In this document: positions 36,517-47,284 of the stretch, one piece after another
Position numbering within the stretch: position 1 is the first letter of the stretch
Layout: each line of letters opens with the position of its first letter
Origin: Symbiotaphrina buchneri
Lineage: Eukaryota; Ascomycota; Symbiotaphrinales; Symbiotaphrinaceae
Reading direction: 5' to 3'
Assembly (NCBI GenBank): GCA_001599915.1
Contig: BCIG01000019.1
Coordinates: 248,001 to 312,000, forward strand
DNA length: 64,000 bases
Notes under the pieces: generated by a model
The model's database searches: none
Told to the model about the DNA's origin: nothing
The model's input: only the letters and a program-made list of their open reading frames with translations
Made by a program: the position numbers and the translations under genes

Positions 36517-38872
36517 CCCCCGCTCATACCTGCAGTGAAACCACAGCCGCGGACCATTCCCGGTCGTTACCACGTTATACACGGCCCCGATTGCCGGCGT
36601 GTAACATCTCGTATACCAAGTCAACCTTCGACATCCGATAAATCGCTAAAAGGTGGACCGCATGGGGTGAGCGACACGAGGTCACTGAGTCGAAGCCGGG
36701 TACAAGAACCCACTTCGATGACTGAGACAATGAGCTGGAGGAGACCATGGCTAGAAACCCCTGATGGTGGCGCTGACGGCGACGCGCGGGCCCCTGGCAA
36801 TTCCATATCCCCAAGCTGGCCTTCTGTTTCCGCCATTCCACCTCTGTCGGATTTCAAGGACGGCTATAGGCGCTTCTCGACCACTTCACTTCCAAATATT
36901 CTTTCAAGGGCTTCACCTCCGATGGGCGAGCTAGCTACTGCCTATACTGCGGATATATTTGGAGGTTGGTCGCCGAAGAGACCTGGATTAGACTATGACC
37001 AGGAAATTCAAGAACATGTTTATGACAACGGCTTCCGGAGGCCGCCGGAAGCACCAATAAGAGCAAATGGTGAGTGTGCAAGTATGGCCTGATTCTGCCC
37101 GTGTAGCTTTGATCGACTGATGCCTCAGACCTTGCAGTTAAGATGGCAAATGTGCCCCTTAGCCCGCCACGACCCCCTGCAGTGCTACCTTCCGCCACTG
37201 TCTGGCTGCAGAAAAGCCCGAAGAACGACCCTCTGACGCGCGCGGCGTTGTCTCCCCTACAATGTTCTAATTGCAAACATTTAACAGGCGTGGTTCATGA
37301 GTTAGTGACAGCGGTGGTACACCTGGACGGCGAAATGAAAGGCGGAGTGGCCATCGCTGTGAAGCAGCAGGGTCAAATCTTACAGGTGATGCCTCCCCTC
37401 GGATTCCGTTCGGGCATGCGGACTTACATGCGTTATTCCTCGGCCGTCGGATCTTATATGACGTCTGCTGACATGGTTACTAGGCGCCTGATGTGAGTGA
37501 AAAGGGACTAAGGAAATGTCTAGAATGGGCTTTGGGCGCGATTCAGAGCAACGCATCAATAGCAAGAGATAGAATCAGTAAACTTTTGCCGTTCTCTCGG
37601 GATTCTCATGCAGCTACTCAGGCATCTGACAAATCGCTGGGCACACCATCATCTGAAGAAAGAGAGGGACTTCGGACCGGGCAGTATATGAGAGAACAGG
37701 GAGACGCTCTAAGAAGAACTGTATCAGAGACTATGGATGAGCGAAGGAGCAAGTACGACTATTCGGTGCCGCGAACATCTTCTTCTGGAGCGTCCCGAAG
37801 AAATAGCATTCTTAGCGACGCACAGCTGCCATTTTCGGAACAATCGCCCCATGGGTGGACTGGATCTGGACCTCCTTCGACAGTCTCTCCGGTTCAGGTA
37901 CAGCGAACATCGATGCTTCCCTCACCATCATCGCTTAACTTTCCTACCAACACATCCAGCAATCTACCGTCAATTTCGCCTTCGTCCGTCCAAGGGGATT
38001 CTGTCCAAGCGGCTCATTTCCGTGATCTACAGCACCAAGTCAGCACAAAGACGCTTGCGCTGCAGACCTTACAGCAAGAGCACGACAATCTTCTTTCTGC
38101 CTATTCCCGCAGCCAGACCAGACATGCAGCCCTGGAGAAAAAGGCCCAAGTCTCTGATGCCGAAATCAACGAACTCTCAGAGGAGAGGGTTCGGCTCGAA
38201 GCTCAAGTGGACCAGCTGCAGAGCCAGATTGAGGAGTTGACGAAGAGCAGGGACGATGCCCGAAAGCAGAGTGTAGCCAACGGTGGACAGTATATGCAAA
38301 TCATGTCGATGGCTTCCCGATTAGAAGCACAGAGCACCGCAGATAAGAAGAAATGGAAACAGGAGAAGGATGGACTCGAAGATCGCATCAGAACATTGGA
38401 GCAGGAAAAGGAGGCCTTGATTAGGAAGAACGACTACTCGCAGGAAGTTGCAGGAGGGGTTATACCATCATTCCCATTTGCTGCAAGCTCTCTCCAGACT
38501 CCACTTCCTGCGAATTCGCAGGCTCTAATCGTAGAGCCTTCTATCGACACCGAGCCCTTGTCTCCGAACTCTGTACGTGACGAAAATGTTCGCTTGCGAG
38601 CTCGTTGTCGGGATCTGGAAAATACGCTGGTCGATCTTCGTGGTGAGGTTGCCCAGCTTATGGAGATCGGACAGCGCTTTGCTCGGCGGACGGGTCTCAC
38701 GCCGCTATCGACCCCTGACCCCGTGCATGATTCACAGGGAAGAAATGCAAGCGCAGCGGAAAAAGTGAGGACCCAAGGTGGGAATGTACGCGCCACTGCT
38801 TCATTCACTGACGGTGGGACCCAATCGCGATCTTCATCACCGGAGCAAAAGCGGAAACGTCAGGAAGATTAG
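36517..38872 (+). CDS. Uncharacterised coiled-coil protein, 5' end unresolved
   Basis: Exons about 36517-37069, 37129-37385, 37484-38872. Both introns (59 and 98 nt) close in frame; the second contains a ctgac branch site and ends ttactag. The frame is open from 36517 (preceded by an acceptor-like acatctag) but its first ATG is at 36718, which would give 665 residues; an upstream exon is likely. A central segment (PPRPPAVLPSATVWLQKSP, LQCSNCKHLTGVVHEL) looks conserved, with a single CxxC. After a long Ser-rich stretch comes a coiled coil of about 170 residues (HFRDLQHQVSTKTLALQTLQ through LEQEKEALIRK), a second short coil, and a basic tail ending SPEQKRKRQED. No enzyme motif. Function unknown. 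Confidence 0.72.
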
Positions 38873-39875
38873 AGCAACCCTTGTGGTGAATACTGGAAGT
38901 TCCAACCGCTGGATACCGAGAGACACACCTTCCTCGGCCATTTCTTGAGTGTCGCGTCGTTTCCGGGTGACTGGAGTACCGCACTCTTCTTTTTATCAAA
39001 AGTAATGATGACGATCTAATAGAGGAAAGGTCGCTGGGAATACTGCCAAGTCAGCCTTGAGTCCTACAGAGACGACTGGGTGACGCTCTTCATACCTGAT
39101 GAATCGAGACCTGTTAGGTAGGCAATATCGCCATGTTTACCCTGGCAACTGCAAGGCCTTGGTTGGTCGTTCGGTGAAAGGGAGCCAAGATGGCTCGCAA
39201 CTATGTTTTGCACAGATTTAATTTTCTGTTGATTTGGGAATTATATTCAAGCTTTGTGGATTTGTATAAAGTACATTTGAAGCGGGATCGGGAGCATATT
39301 ACTGCGGCAACAGGATACCCAAGATGTACAGAGAGACAGACAGACAGATGAGACAGAGAGACAGAGAGTGGTAGGGGGAGGGAGCTGTCGAGTAGCTGTA
39401 TATAGGGTCGGTCAGAAGATGGTCGATCTGAAATTTGAGAAGTTTGGCCTCTCTATACCCGCGGGAGGAACGGAACCGTAAGAGCGAATGGGAAAGATGC
39501 TTCTTTGTGGTGTGGCGCTCATAAATGGAAAATCCTTGTAGCGCACATTGCGAATGATTGGATGACTCTTTCCGACACGGGATATATGATGTTTACAGAA
39601 AACCTTATACGAGAGCCCTTTCGTACCGCTCCTGATGCAGCAATCAGCGATTCAGGAGGCCCCTTTTTTCAGCCTGTCGCGGTTGGCTTAGTAATCAGGC
39701 GCCCGCCCGCGTCGCATCCGACCGCGGCCTTCCAGCTCCAATTCAGTATCGCACCCGCAGCAAATGTAAACAAACGGGCAACGACACTCCAAATGCAGCA
39801 CCACCTCCTCCAATTACCTTGACAAAGATCCTCAGAAGGCTGCATCACAGTTGCTCACTCCAACCGTGGTGAAAA
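38873..39875. other. Intergenic with a (CAGA)n simple repeat
   Basis: About 1 kb between the coiled-coil gene and NNF1. The only notable feature is the degenerate cagaca/gagaca repeat listed separately. The last 100 bases form the NNF1 5' flank. Confidence 0.4.
39329..39368 (+). repeat. Degenerate (CAGA)n microsatellite
   Basis: Forty bases of imperfect CAGA and GAGA units in non-coding DNA, followed by a purine-rich gtagggggaggga stretch. A simple polymorphic repeat is the likeliest reading. Confidence 0.7.
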
Positions 39876-40662
39876 ATGCCCGGCGCAACGATCACGCCCG
39901 CTTCGCCCTCGCCCCCACCACAACCGCCCGTCGCGCAAGCCCCCGGCCCGCGCGCGACGGCGCTGCAGAAGGTCTTCAATGATGCCCTGGCGCACACGTT
40001 GAAGGTCTGCTCCTACGATAACTTTGCGTCGTGTTTTCCGACGCCGGCTAGGTATCAGGAACCGACGCTGCGGGGCGTCTGGAAGAGCATGGTCGGGCGG
40101 GTGGAGGAGCTTGCTAAGGTAGGCTTGATTTTACTTACAGGAAGGCGATGAGAACGAGGGCAGAAGGCTGACGTGCTTGTGGTAGACTGAGTTCGAGGAT
40201 ATCCTCCAAGAGCGCAATGTTGTGCCGAACCTGAATGAACTCGATAGGCTGATCGAGGAAGCCAAGCGGAGGAGAGCAAAGGCCGCCGAGGGCGGAGCAG
40301 CGCCTGTACCGTACGTTCGCCGTTGGGCAGTCTGTTTCTCACCTGTTCCGAATCGCTGACAACACAACAACAGACCTCATACACTTCCGCCGCAACAGCT
40401 CTACCTTGCACATCTACAGCCCTTTTTGAAACAGCAGCAGTCACAGCTGAATGCAAAGCTACAAACCACACAGAGCCAGAACGCGACGTTGCTGACGGAG
40501 GTTGAGGAACAGAGGAGGGAGATTGAGCGCTTAGTGAGCCGGTTAGAGGGAGTCGTGGGCGACATTGAAGAGGCGGGCAGGAAACTGGGGGAGGTGGTGG
40601 ATGAAGGGACTTTGAGGAGGGAGGTCGTCGAGGTGGAAGCATTGCTGAGGGATAGGGAATGA
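39876..40662 (+). CDS. NNF1: Kinetochore protein NNF1 (MIND/Mis12 complex subunit)
   Basis: Subunit of the Mis12/MIND complex that links CENP-C-bearing inner kinetochores to the Ndc80 complex; human counterpart PMF1. Exons 39876-40118, 40186-40310, 40374-40662 give 218 residues with in-frame introns of 67 and 63 nt. After a Pro-rich N-terminus come the family segments RATALQKVFNDALAHTLKVC, SYDNFASCFPTPARYQ and EDILQERNVVPNLNELDRLI, then coiled coils up to the C-terminus. Length is usual for fungal Nnf1 (about 200). Nuclear. It lies between an unknown coiled-coil gene and THO1, all on one strand. Confidence 0.92.
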
Positions 40663-41547
40663 TTCTCATCACCCGATTGGAGTTTACAAGGCTGGCAAGG
40701 TCAATTGGGCGGGCGCAAATGGGTTTGTTCGGTATTTCACACGTTTGGCGGAGGACATATATCAAGGAGAATTCAAACTGATTTTGGTTTTGACTTGAAG
40801 CGGCTCTGCGAGCCTTCCTCTCTGATAGTCCACGCTATAGGGCATGAGCGCGATTCTGAAGATGCCCAAATCTCCTCTGAACTGCCACGCCTGCTACCAT
40901 TTCCCCAGAATCAGCGACTCGTGGGACGAGGAAAGCTCGGTTTGGGCTCCATATCTTTTTGGGGGCTCGGTGAACATCGTGCTTAGAATACCCGGACTTC
41001 ATATTGATGATTTCTTAGCTGCAGCGCTCCTCAGGAAAGGCAGACAACAGTGATTAGTTGGCGATACGAACAATTTGGGCACTTCTTATTGTTTGATTTG
41101 ATTAACCCCGTGAGCGGTGCTGTACATCTTCGTACACCGAGTCAGTAGGCCTGGATGTTCCTTTCGTTTGATTGGTCATTGAGCCAAGCTTTCGGCTCAG
41201 GGCCCAGCTAGCTTTGTCTGCATTGTTTGCAGTGACGGAATGCATCACCCTGCCTATTCAAACCACCCCAGACCGACCACCCCCTTACAATAACAATAGG
41301 TACTATTCGCTCAATAGAACATCAGGACCTATTATACGTATAGCCTTAGGCCGGTAGTAAGGAGACTGGTTTTATTCTATTTTCCTCCTCCTCCTCCTCT
41401 TCTTCATCATCCTCTCATCAACTACTTATTGCGCTTGGTACAATCCAAACCTTACCAATATCATCGTGCTTCCCTTGCGCTTCCGTCGCGCTCATAGCAA
41501 GACGCCCAGCAAGACCTCACATTTTCACAAGCTTCGAACCCAGCACA
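40663..41547. other. Intergenic: NNF1 3' flank and THO1 promoter
   Basis: About 885 bases. ORFs here are short. The promoter-proximal CT-rich tract is listed separately. Confidence 0.4.
41370..41420 (+). promoter_or_regulatory. CT-rich core promoter tract of the THO1-like gene
   Basis: A run of tttcctcctcctcctcctc and related pyrimidines lies 130-180 bases before the ATG. CT-rich tracts at this distance are typical of strongly and constitutively expressed genes in filamentous ascomycetes and often mark the transcription start. Confidence 0.6.
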
Positions 41548-42408
41548 ATGACGGACTACAACAACTTGAAGGTCCAGGACCTTAAGAAGCTCCTCCAGGA
41601 TCGCAGCCTTCCGGTGTCCGGCAAGAAAGAAGACCTCATCGCACGTCTCCAAGAGCACGACTCCAAGGCCGCCTCAGAAGCTCCCGCAGCAGCATCTACA
41701 TCAGCCGCTCAAGAAGACGAGATTGACTGGGACGATGACACCACTGCACCACAAGCCGCCGCCGAGGCCACTACGGAACCTGCAGCTGCAGCAATTGCAG
41801 CGGGCGGAAAGGGCCAGGTCGCAAATCCTACTGCCGTGCCGAACCAGCAGCAAGATGTTGATCCTGCATCTACGAATGATTTGAAGGTGGCTCCTCCTGC
41901 AGATGCTTCGAACACAGAGACGACACAGACGAAAGAACCCACGACGGGCGCGACAGAAGGCGCAAAGGAAAAAGCGAAGCCAGCAGTAGACTTTTCCAAG
42001 GGTCTAGCCGCGACGGACATCGAAAAAGAATTGGCAGCGAGGAAACGGCGTGCGGAGAAGTTCGGTATCACGGAGTCTACAGAGGATGCGCTGAAGGCGC
42101 TTGAGCGGGCGAAGCGTTTTGGCACCGGGACTGATGGAGAGCATAAAGCCATCCAGGGCTTAGATGAGGCATTGCCGGAGCGGAGGGAGAGGAAGCGTGG
42201 ACGCGATGCTGGCGATGTGGGAGGTAGGGGTCGTGGTGGTTTCAAGAGAGGCAGAGGTGGACGCGACCGCTTCAGGGGTCGTCGGGGCGGAGGAGGTGGA
42301 GGTGGCAGGAGGGAAGAAGGAGGCAAGCCAGAAGCAACGTCCAAATTCAGTGAGGAGGATAGGAAGAAGGCCGAAGCCAGAGCCAAGCGGTTTGCAGCAG
42401 CTGCTTAG
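41548..42408 (+). CDS. THO1: SAP-domain RNA-binding protein THO1/SARNP-like
   Basis: Nuclear protein that binds nucleic acid and works with the THO/TREX mRNA export machinery. A single exon of 286 residues. A SAP domain occupies residues 4-38 (LKVQDLKKLLQDRSLPVSGK followed by KEDLIARLQ). An Ala/Thr-rich linker follows, then the Tho1/MOS11 C-terminal motif AARKRRAEKFGITES with LERAKRFGT, a glycine-arginine RGG-type region (RGRGGFKRGRGGRDRFRGRR) and a second KKAEARAKRF helix. The RGG box suggests RNA binding and arginine methylation. Longer than yeast Tho1 (218) because of the linker and RGG insert. The long antisense ORF over it is a composition effect. Confidence 0.9.
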   Translation: MTDYNNLKVQDLKKLLQDRSLPVSGKKEDLIARLQEHDSKAASEAPAAASTSAAQEDEIDWDDDTTAPQAAAEATTEPAAAAIAAGGKGQVANPTAVPNQQQDVDPASTNDLKVAPPADASNTETTQTKEPTTGATEGAKEKAKPAVDFSKGLAATDIEKELAARKRRAEKFGITESTEDALKALERAKRFGTGTDGEHKAIQGLDEALPERRERKRGRDAGDVGGRGRGGFKRGRGGRDRFRGRRGGGGGGGRREEGGKPEATSKFSEEDRKKAEARAKRFAAAA

Positions 42409-42756
42409 AGCTTGAAGGCATGCTTATAGTGCAGCGCTGGCGCAATGCTTGACATGCTCAGAGCCATAGTGAGTTTGCAGGAGGTCAAGGCAATGCCTTT
42501 GAAGGAAAAAGACAAGAGGAAGAGTTGAAGCGGGAATCGCGCGATCTCTTGCTACCAGGCATGTACGAGTAATAAATTAGGTCTGTCTTATCGGCGATGG
42601 CGTAATAAATGCAGCCGACGCCTGCAATCAATCGGCCGCGCAAACACCGAGCTTGGTGCACCTGTGATAACCTTCATAATTTTCCCGGTAACGCCAGCTT
42701 TAGAGCTTGGAACATCGTATACAGCTGTCCTGCTTCCCGTTTGAAGCTCGGCCAAG
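42409..42756. other. Short intergenic gap
   Basis: About 350 bases containing the THO1 3' UTR and the promoter of the dehydrogenase-like gene. Nothing else was seen. Confidence 0.4.
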
Positions 42757-43848
42757 ATGTCAGCTCCCCTAGCGACAGTTGCTGTCATCTCCATCGGGGA
42801 GATGGGCTGTAAGCCAGCTTGAAGCCCCTCGTCTTAAATCCGAAGCTGCTAACCCACCGAGAGTGGGCATTGCCCGCCTGCTCCAAGCTCACAATTACCA
42901 TGTAGTCACAAACATATCCGGCAGGAGGTGAAACTGCCTACCTACCAATTGATCCCCGGTATCTTTACTGATTCGTGCTTCCACAGTCCCGCGACTCATA
43001 AACGCGCCGAATCGATAAACCTGACGCTCCTCCAGAACGATACCCAGCTCGTCCAGCAGGCCGATTACATCCTCTCCATAGTCCCACCCCGCGACGCCCT
43101 GGCCACGGCCGAACGTATCGTCACTGCTCTCCAAGCCCTAAGCAAGTCGGAAACGGCTCCCAAATCAGAGCCTCTCTACTTCCTCGACCTCAATGCCATC
43201 TCCCCGCGATCTGCGCGGGAGATTGGCTCTTTGTTCGTGAAGCATGCGAGTAGTAGCAGTGGCCAAGCAAGAGAGCTGCGCTTCATCGACGGGGGCATCA
43301 TTGGAGGGCCCCCCAAACCGTGTGCGTACGGCTCATCGGCGTGGGTGAGGCCCTCGATACCCCTCTCCGGCCCGTTCAAGCTCCCGTCTGAGCCTCTTGC
43401 GGAGCTGCTGAACACGAGATGGGTCGGAGACGCCATTGGTACAGCCAGCGGGCTGAAAATGTGCTTCGCATCCTTGACAAAGGGCCTCACGGCGTTGGCA
43501 ACGCAAAGCTTCTCTACGGCGGAATACTTGGGCGTTCTACCTGAGCTGCAGGCGCACTTGGAAGCTTACAGTCCCAAGACGAAGGAGCTGGCGGAAAGAG
43601 GGATTGTGGGGATGCAGCATAAGGCTTACAGATGGATCAGGGAGATGCAGGAGATTGCCGACACGTTCGAGGCAGACGGCGGCTGGCCCGGTGGGAAGGG
43701 CGTCTTCGGCGAGATTGCTGACGTGTATAAGATCGTGGCAGAGGAGACCGCAATCAAGGACGGTGCGAAGGGGAAGGACGTAAAGGAGGTGGTGAGCATC
43801 CTAGAGGCTGGATTGGAGGGGAGGAGGGGCAAGTTAAAGAGCGATTAA
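42757..43848 (+). CDS. 6-phosphogluconate-dehydrogenase-like oxidoreductase (DUF1932 C-domain)
   Basis: NAD(P)-dependent beta-hydroxyacid dehydrogenase-type protein; substrate unknown. Exons 42757-42808, 42864-42927, 42987-43848 close to 325 residues; introns of 55 and 59 nt. Joining the first two restores a Rossmann glycine motif (ISIGEMGLGIARLL). QQADYILSIVPPRDAL and EPLYFLDLNAISP follow the strand order of the family, then FIDGGIIGGPP and a helical C-domain containing TKGLTALATQ and ELAERGIVGMQHKAYRW, the form I know as DUF1932 (phosphogluconate dehydrogenase-like C-terminal). It is not the genuine 6PGDH: that enzyme is about 490 residues with a different C-domain. Confidence 0.87.
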
Positions 43849-44228
43849 ACAGGCAAGATTCCTGTGGGCACTGCAAAGGAGGCTTGAACAGCTTTTATTC
43901 GAAGAGTGAAGAGCATAACGAAGTAACGCATGAAGAAACATTGAGTGGCATCCTGCAAATGTGCTTGGAAAAGTGACTGGTCCCCGTCGTATTCATGTAG
44001 CCATTCTGTAAGTTGTCAAGGCCAGAGACCACATACCATTGATAGAGCCCTCGCCAAGGGAAAGCAGAACATGCGGGATTGAAAGCATTGAATAACGAAG
44101 TCTCGAAAAGACCACTCAAAGGACGCGTGGCGAGACAAGAGAAACTGCAAATGACATGGAGAACTAACGAGCTCCTTGGTATGCCTCAGCGATTGATGGC
44201 ACCCCAACGTCCGAACCGAATCCGTCCC
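43849..44228. other. Convergent 3' flanks
   Basis: About 380 bases between two genes whose stops face each other. Nothing beyond 3' UTR-type sequence was seen. Confidence 0.4.
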
Positions 44229-45314
44229 TTAGAAGCCAATTGCGCCACGGTGGAGCTCCCACTTCAAGTCATGAAGACCGTGATCAACAATCTCCATGTT
44301 CGTCGGGATTCCTTTGGAGCGACGACGAATCGAAAACCACAAGCGCTCGATGTCTCCCATGGTACCGTCAGACGTGGAGTTGCAAACAAGTTTCAGGACC
44401 TTGAGATTCGGCAACGATTGTGCGAGTTTCAAGAGTTCTTTGCTTGATTCGGCGTGGTCGTCAACGTGGTCGTCGCAACGGATCGTGAGCGTCTCGAGTG
44501 CTACCAACGGAAAGATATGCGCATACTGAGGGCCATCCTCGCTGAACAGAAAGTCTCCAACGGGGAACGAGGCGGACTTGATCAAAGCCAAATTCAGTGG
44601 GGCGATCATAATCTCCGGTTTGATCTTCCAGAAGCGAAACTCGTTCTCGGAATAGTAGATCTCCGTCCCAATGGCGTTCAAACGTCGGTTAACAAGCAAG
44701 ACGTTCAAGAACGAGGAATGAGAGCGACGCCAGCGGCCATAGTCGATAACTTCCCTCTTCATGAGGACAAGACGAAGAATTTTCGCAAGTAGTTGAGTTG
44801 GAAGTATGATCAAGTTGTAGGATTCCTCCGGCAAAAGATAAAGCACGATTTTCCCTCCAGTCTGCTCCGCTTCCCCTGCGATGTCGTGCCCAGCTTTTTG
44901 TCCAGCGCCTCCTTGAGAAGGTCTAAGCGTGACCTCATAGGAGTCTTCCAAGGGATCCTCCTGGATGGTGTGAAGACGAGAGCCTTGGGGGAATGGAGGC
45001 GAAGAGGTGTCGAATTCCTTGTACTCGAATGAGTAGGCTTGAGCGGAGGATTCACCTTCAATATGTCGCCCAGATTGGTGAGAGCTATGCACGGGCTCCT
45101 CTGGCAACGGCGCAGAACTCTCAGCTGGCAAATACTCATAGAGGGAGATATCAAGCCGGTTCTCTTCGGTAGTTTCTCTCAAGGGGAACGTGTGTAGATG
45201 CTCGTGCGGGAGCCTTAGATCAAATCCGTCATCAGAGGCTGATGCGTCAAGATCCTCCAAGACCTCTACGGCGTGCGTATGCCCCTCGAATTCATGGCTT
45301 GAGTCGGCATTGCC
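44229..45314 (-). CDS. F-box-like protein, first exon unresolved
   Basis: The supported part runs from an acceptor at about 45314 (frame GNADSSHEFEGH) to the stop at 44229, about 361 residues. The first 150 residues are acidic and disordered. LPTQLLAKILRLVLM begins an F-box-like helix, followed by LLVNRRLNAIGTEIYYSENEF, a signature frequent in short fungal F-box-like proteins, then a C-terminal region with LPNLKVLKLVC resembling a degenerate leucine-rich repeat. There is no ATG at the exon start. Candidate first exons lie upstream: ATG 45612 to a donor at 45555 (MADARERQSRRHDESK), joining at 45265, or a frame ending at the strong gtaagt donor at 45495. Neither closes convincingly at 45314. 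Role presumed to be SCF substrate choice. Confidence 0.72.
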   Translation of the reverse strand, partial: GNADSSHEFEGHTHAVEVLEDLDASASDDGFDLRLPHEHLHTFPLRETTEENRLDISLYEYLPAESSAPLPEEPVHSSHQSGRHIEGESSAQAYSFEYKEFDTSSPPFPQGSRLHTIQEDPLEDSYEVTLRPSQGGAGQKAGHDIAGEAEQTGGKIVLYLLPEESYNLIILPTQLLAKILRLVLMKREVIDYGRWRRSHSSFLNVLLVNRRLNAIGTEIYYSENEFRFWKIKPEIMIAPLNLALIKSASFPVGDFLFSEDGPQYAHIFPLVALETLTIRCDDHVDDHAESSKELLKLAQSLPNLKVLKLVCNSTSDGTMGDIERLWFSIRRRSKGIPTNMEIVDHGLHDLKWELHRGAIGF

Positions 45315-45982
45315 CTGTGACTTTCAGATTAGGGTAAAAGTTATGCCTGGAAGTTTCCTGTTATGTACCTCTTGTGTTTCTGAATTCGCAAACCAATGTG
45401 CGCGTCTGGTCTTACATGTCAGACGGTAGACCCTATATCGCCTCATTTAGGGTGCGCTCTCCATGCAAATATAGGACTGTTACACTGTAACTTACAATGT
45501 GGCTCCAACTGTGAGAGTAAGGGCAATGATAACCCCCTTCGCCTTATCCAATACCTTCTTGAGGCTTGCTTTCATCGTGTCGACGAGATTGTCTTTCCCG
45601 AGCGTCTGCCATGTCGAAGCAGCGGCTTTCGGAGTCAGGGGAGAGTAGAAAGGAGAGAACTAACCTTGAGAACTGGGAGGAAGTGTTGAATATGTGCTGC
45701 GATTCCTGCCATAGCGAGCAGGGATCCTGAACAGTGGTTTGATTGGAGTCTTCTCCCGGTTGGGCTCTGGATGTCAGGAAGAGTAAGTGGGAGAGAGGAG
45801 AGCGGGATATGGTGTCGCTCCGTCTAGTATCTCGGCGTCGGTCTGTTATAATAGCTCGTGTCGCCGTGTTCAAGCGCAATCCCAATGGCTACAACTTAAC
45901 TGGCCGAGCAGAAAGGGGAGTGAACGTGTCGGTGAACGGTTTCTCGGGCGAGGTCCGGAACGTGGTCCGGAACATTCTGGGA
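45315..45982. other. Gap holding the likely first exon of the F-box-like gene
   Basis: About 670 bases between the F-box-like gene and the end of the reductase gene. It contains the candidate first exon (45555-45612) and a strong minus-strand donor at 45495. Confidence 0.45.
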
Positions 45983-47284
45983 TTACCACCACTTCTCGCA
46001 CAGAACCTGCTTCCTCTCCATCCCTGATGCTCCTTGAAAGACTTCGACGACCTCATCTGTCATTGCAGCTGGGCCGCAAACATAACACAAAGTCCCTTTC
46101 CGATCTGCCACCGGCCCCAATGCAGCAAAGAAATCATCATGCATTATGCGCCGGTAATGCAACGACACCTGAGCTGATAGGTCTCCCTTCTGAGATATCG
46201 ACCCATCCCGGCCGGTCACGTACAACTCCAAAGTCGCTCTCTCAGGACCAATGGCAGCTGCAAGCTGCTCAAGACGCGGCAGGAAGAGAATTGAAGAGAG
46301 CGAGCTTCCGGGCTCAGGGCTTTTGGTGGAATAGAGAAATCTTACCGCAAGCTTGCCATCATCTGTCCGCGCCAGATGCGCAAATATTGATATGAGCGGA
46401 CTGCAAAAGGGGTTTACTGTCAGAAAAGGAGAGATTAAGAGGCGAATATGCGTCCGGAAACATATGCCGATGAAACGGCAAGAACAACACCCCTGGGTTC
46501 CTTCCCTGCATTGCAACACACTTCAAGATAGTGACCACAGGAAATCCAAGGAAGAAAGACCGCATGTACTTGCAGAACACGGGATATATGATAAGGAACA
46601 ATAGGGTTTGCAAATGGAAAAAGAACCAAGCCGGGAGGCTTGAACGAAAGCAAAGAGGATGTCCAGAACGGCCAATGTGCAGCAAAGGCAAAGAGTCAAT
46701 AGAATAGGAAATGCCTTACTTGATCCCTACGCCCCCTGCCACAAACACGACCTTCTGAATTCCTGTCAAATCGACCCCTGGTGGAGGCCATACAAAGCTT
46801 CCACCGACGCGGATCTTCAGCTCTGCGCCTAAGATGTCACGCACCGGCCTCCAGAGCCAAGAAGCGGGAGGATTGTCCGGAGATTTCTGAATGGCAAGTT
46901 CGATGTACCCTCTGCCGTTGCAAGTTGCCTCCGCCTCAGCTGGCGTGGAAGTTATTGTAAAGCCCCCGGCCTTGGGGATTCCGGGAACATGGACGTCGAG
47001 CCACTGTCCCGGCAGAAACTTTACTGGCAACATCCCATTAGTTCTGCTCCAACCTTCGAGTAGATCGTACGGCGGATGGCCATCTCCCATCGACCAGAGT
47101 TCAGGAATTGTTGGCGTACCTTGATGGCAGGACGTCCTTCAGGGATGCTGAGTTGCAATTGTCGAATGGATGGGTTGACCTCCTCGATCTTACTCAGGAC
47201 TACGCTATGTAAAGCTGTGTCCCGAGGTTCTGCTGCCGTCCGCTCTTCATGGCTAAGGGATGCCCGGGCCATGACATGATCCAT
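45983..47284 (-). CDS. OXNAD1-like FAD/NAD-binding oxidoreductase
   Basis: Ferredoxin-reductase-fold flavoprotein; physiological partner unknown. Exons, complement: 47284-47120, 47018-46720, 46400-45983; 293 residues. The first junction rebuilds AIKFLPGQWLDVHVPGIP, the start of the FAD domain, followed by AGGFTITSTP in the flavin-binding position. The second junction rebuilds FVAGGVGINPLISIFAHLA, the NAD-binding glycine motif. YVTGRDGS and LCYVCGPAAMTDEVVEVF near the C-terminus are the usual end of this fold (CGP motif plus helix). The second intron is 319 nt, several times longer than others here. The start at 47284 lacks a strong targeting sequence, though an upstream open stretch is hydrophobic and basic and a mitochondrial leader in another exon is possible. 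Confidence 0.88.

Noticed and set aside
39329-39368. Possible CRISPR-like or tandem array
   Set aside because: Units are 4 bases and degenerate; it is a simple microsatellite.
41709-42386. 225-codon antisense ORF opposite the THO1-like gene
   Set aside because: It is low-complexity Ser/Pro/Leu sequence created by the GC- and RGG-rich sense strand. No motif, and it lies wholly inside a well-supported gene.
46359-46691. Hydrophobic ORF within the long reductase intron
   Set aside because: No ATG at its start and it overlaps both the intron and exon 3 out of frame; hydrophobicity reflects a T-rich intron.
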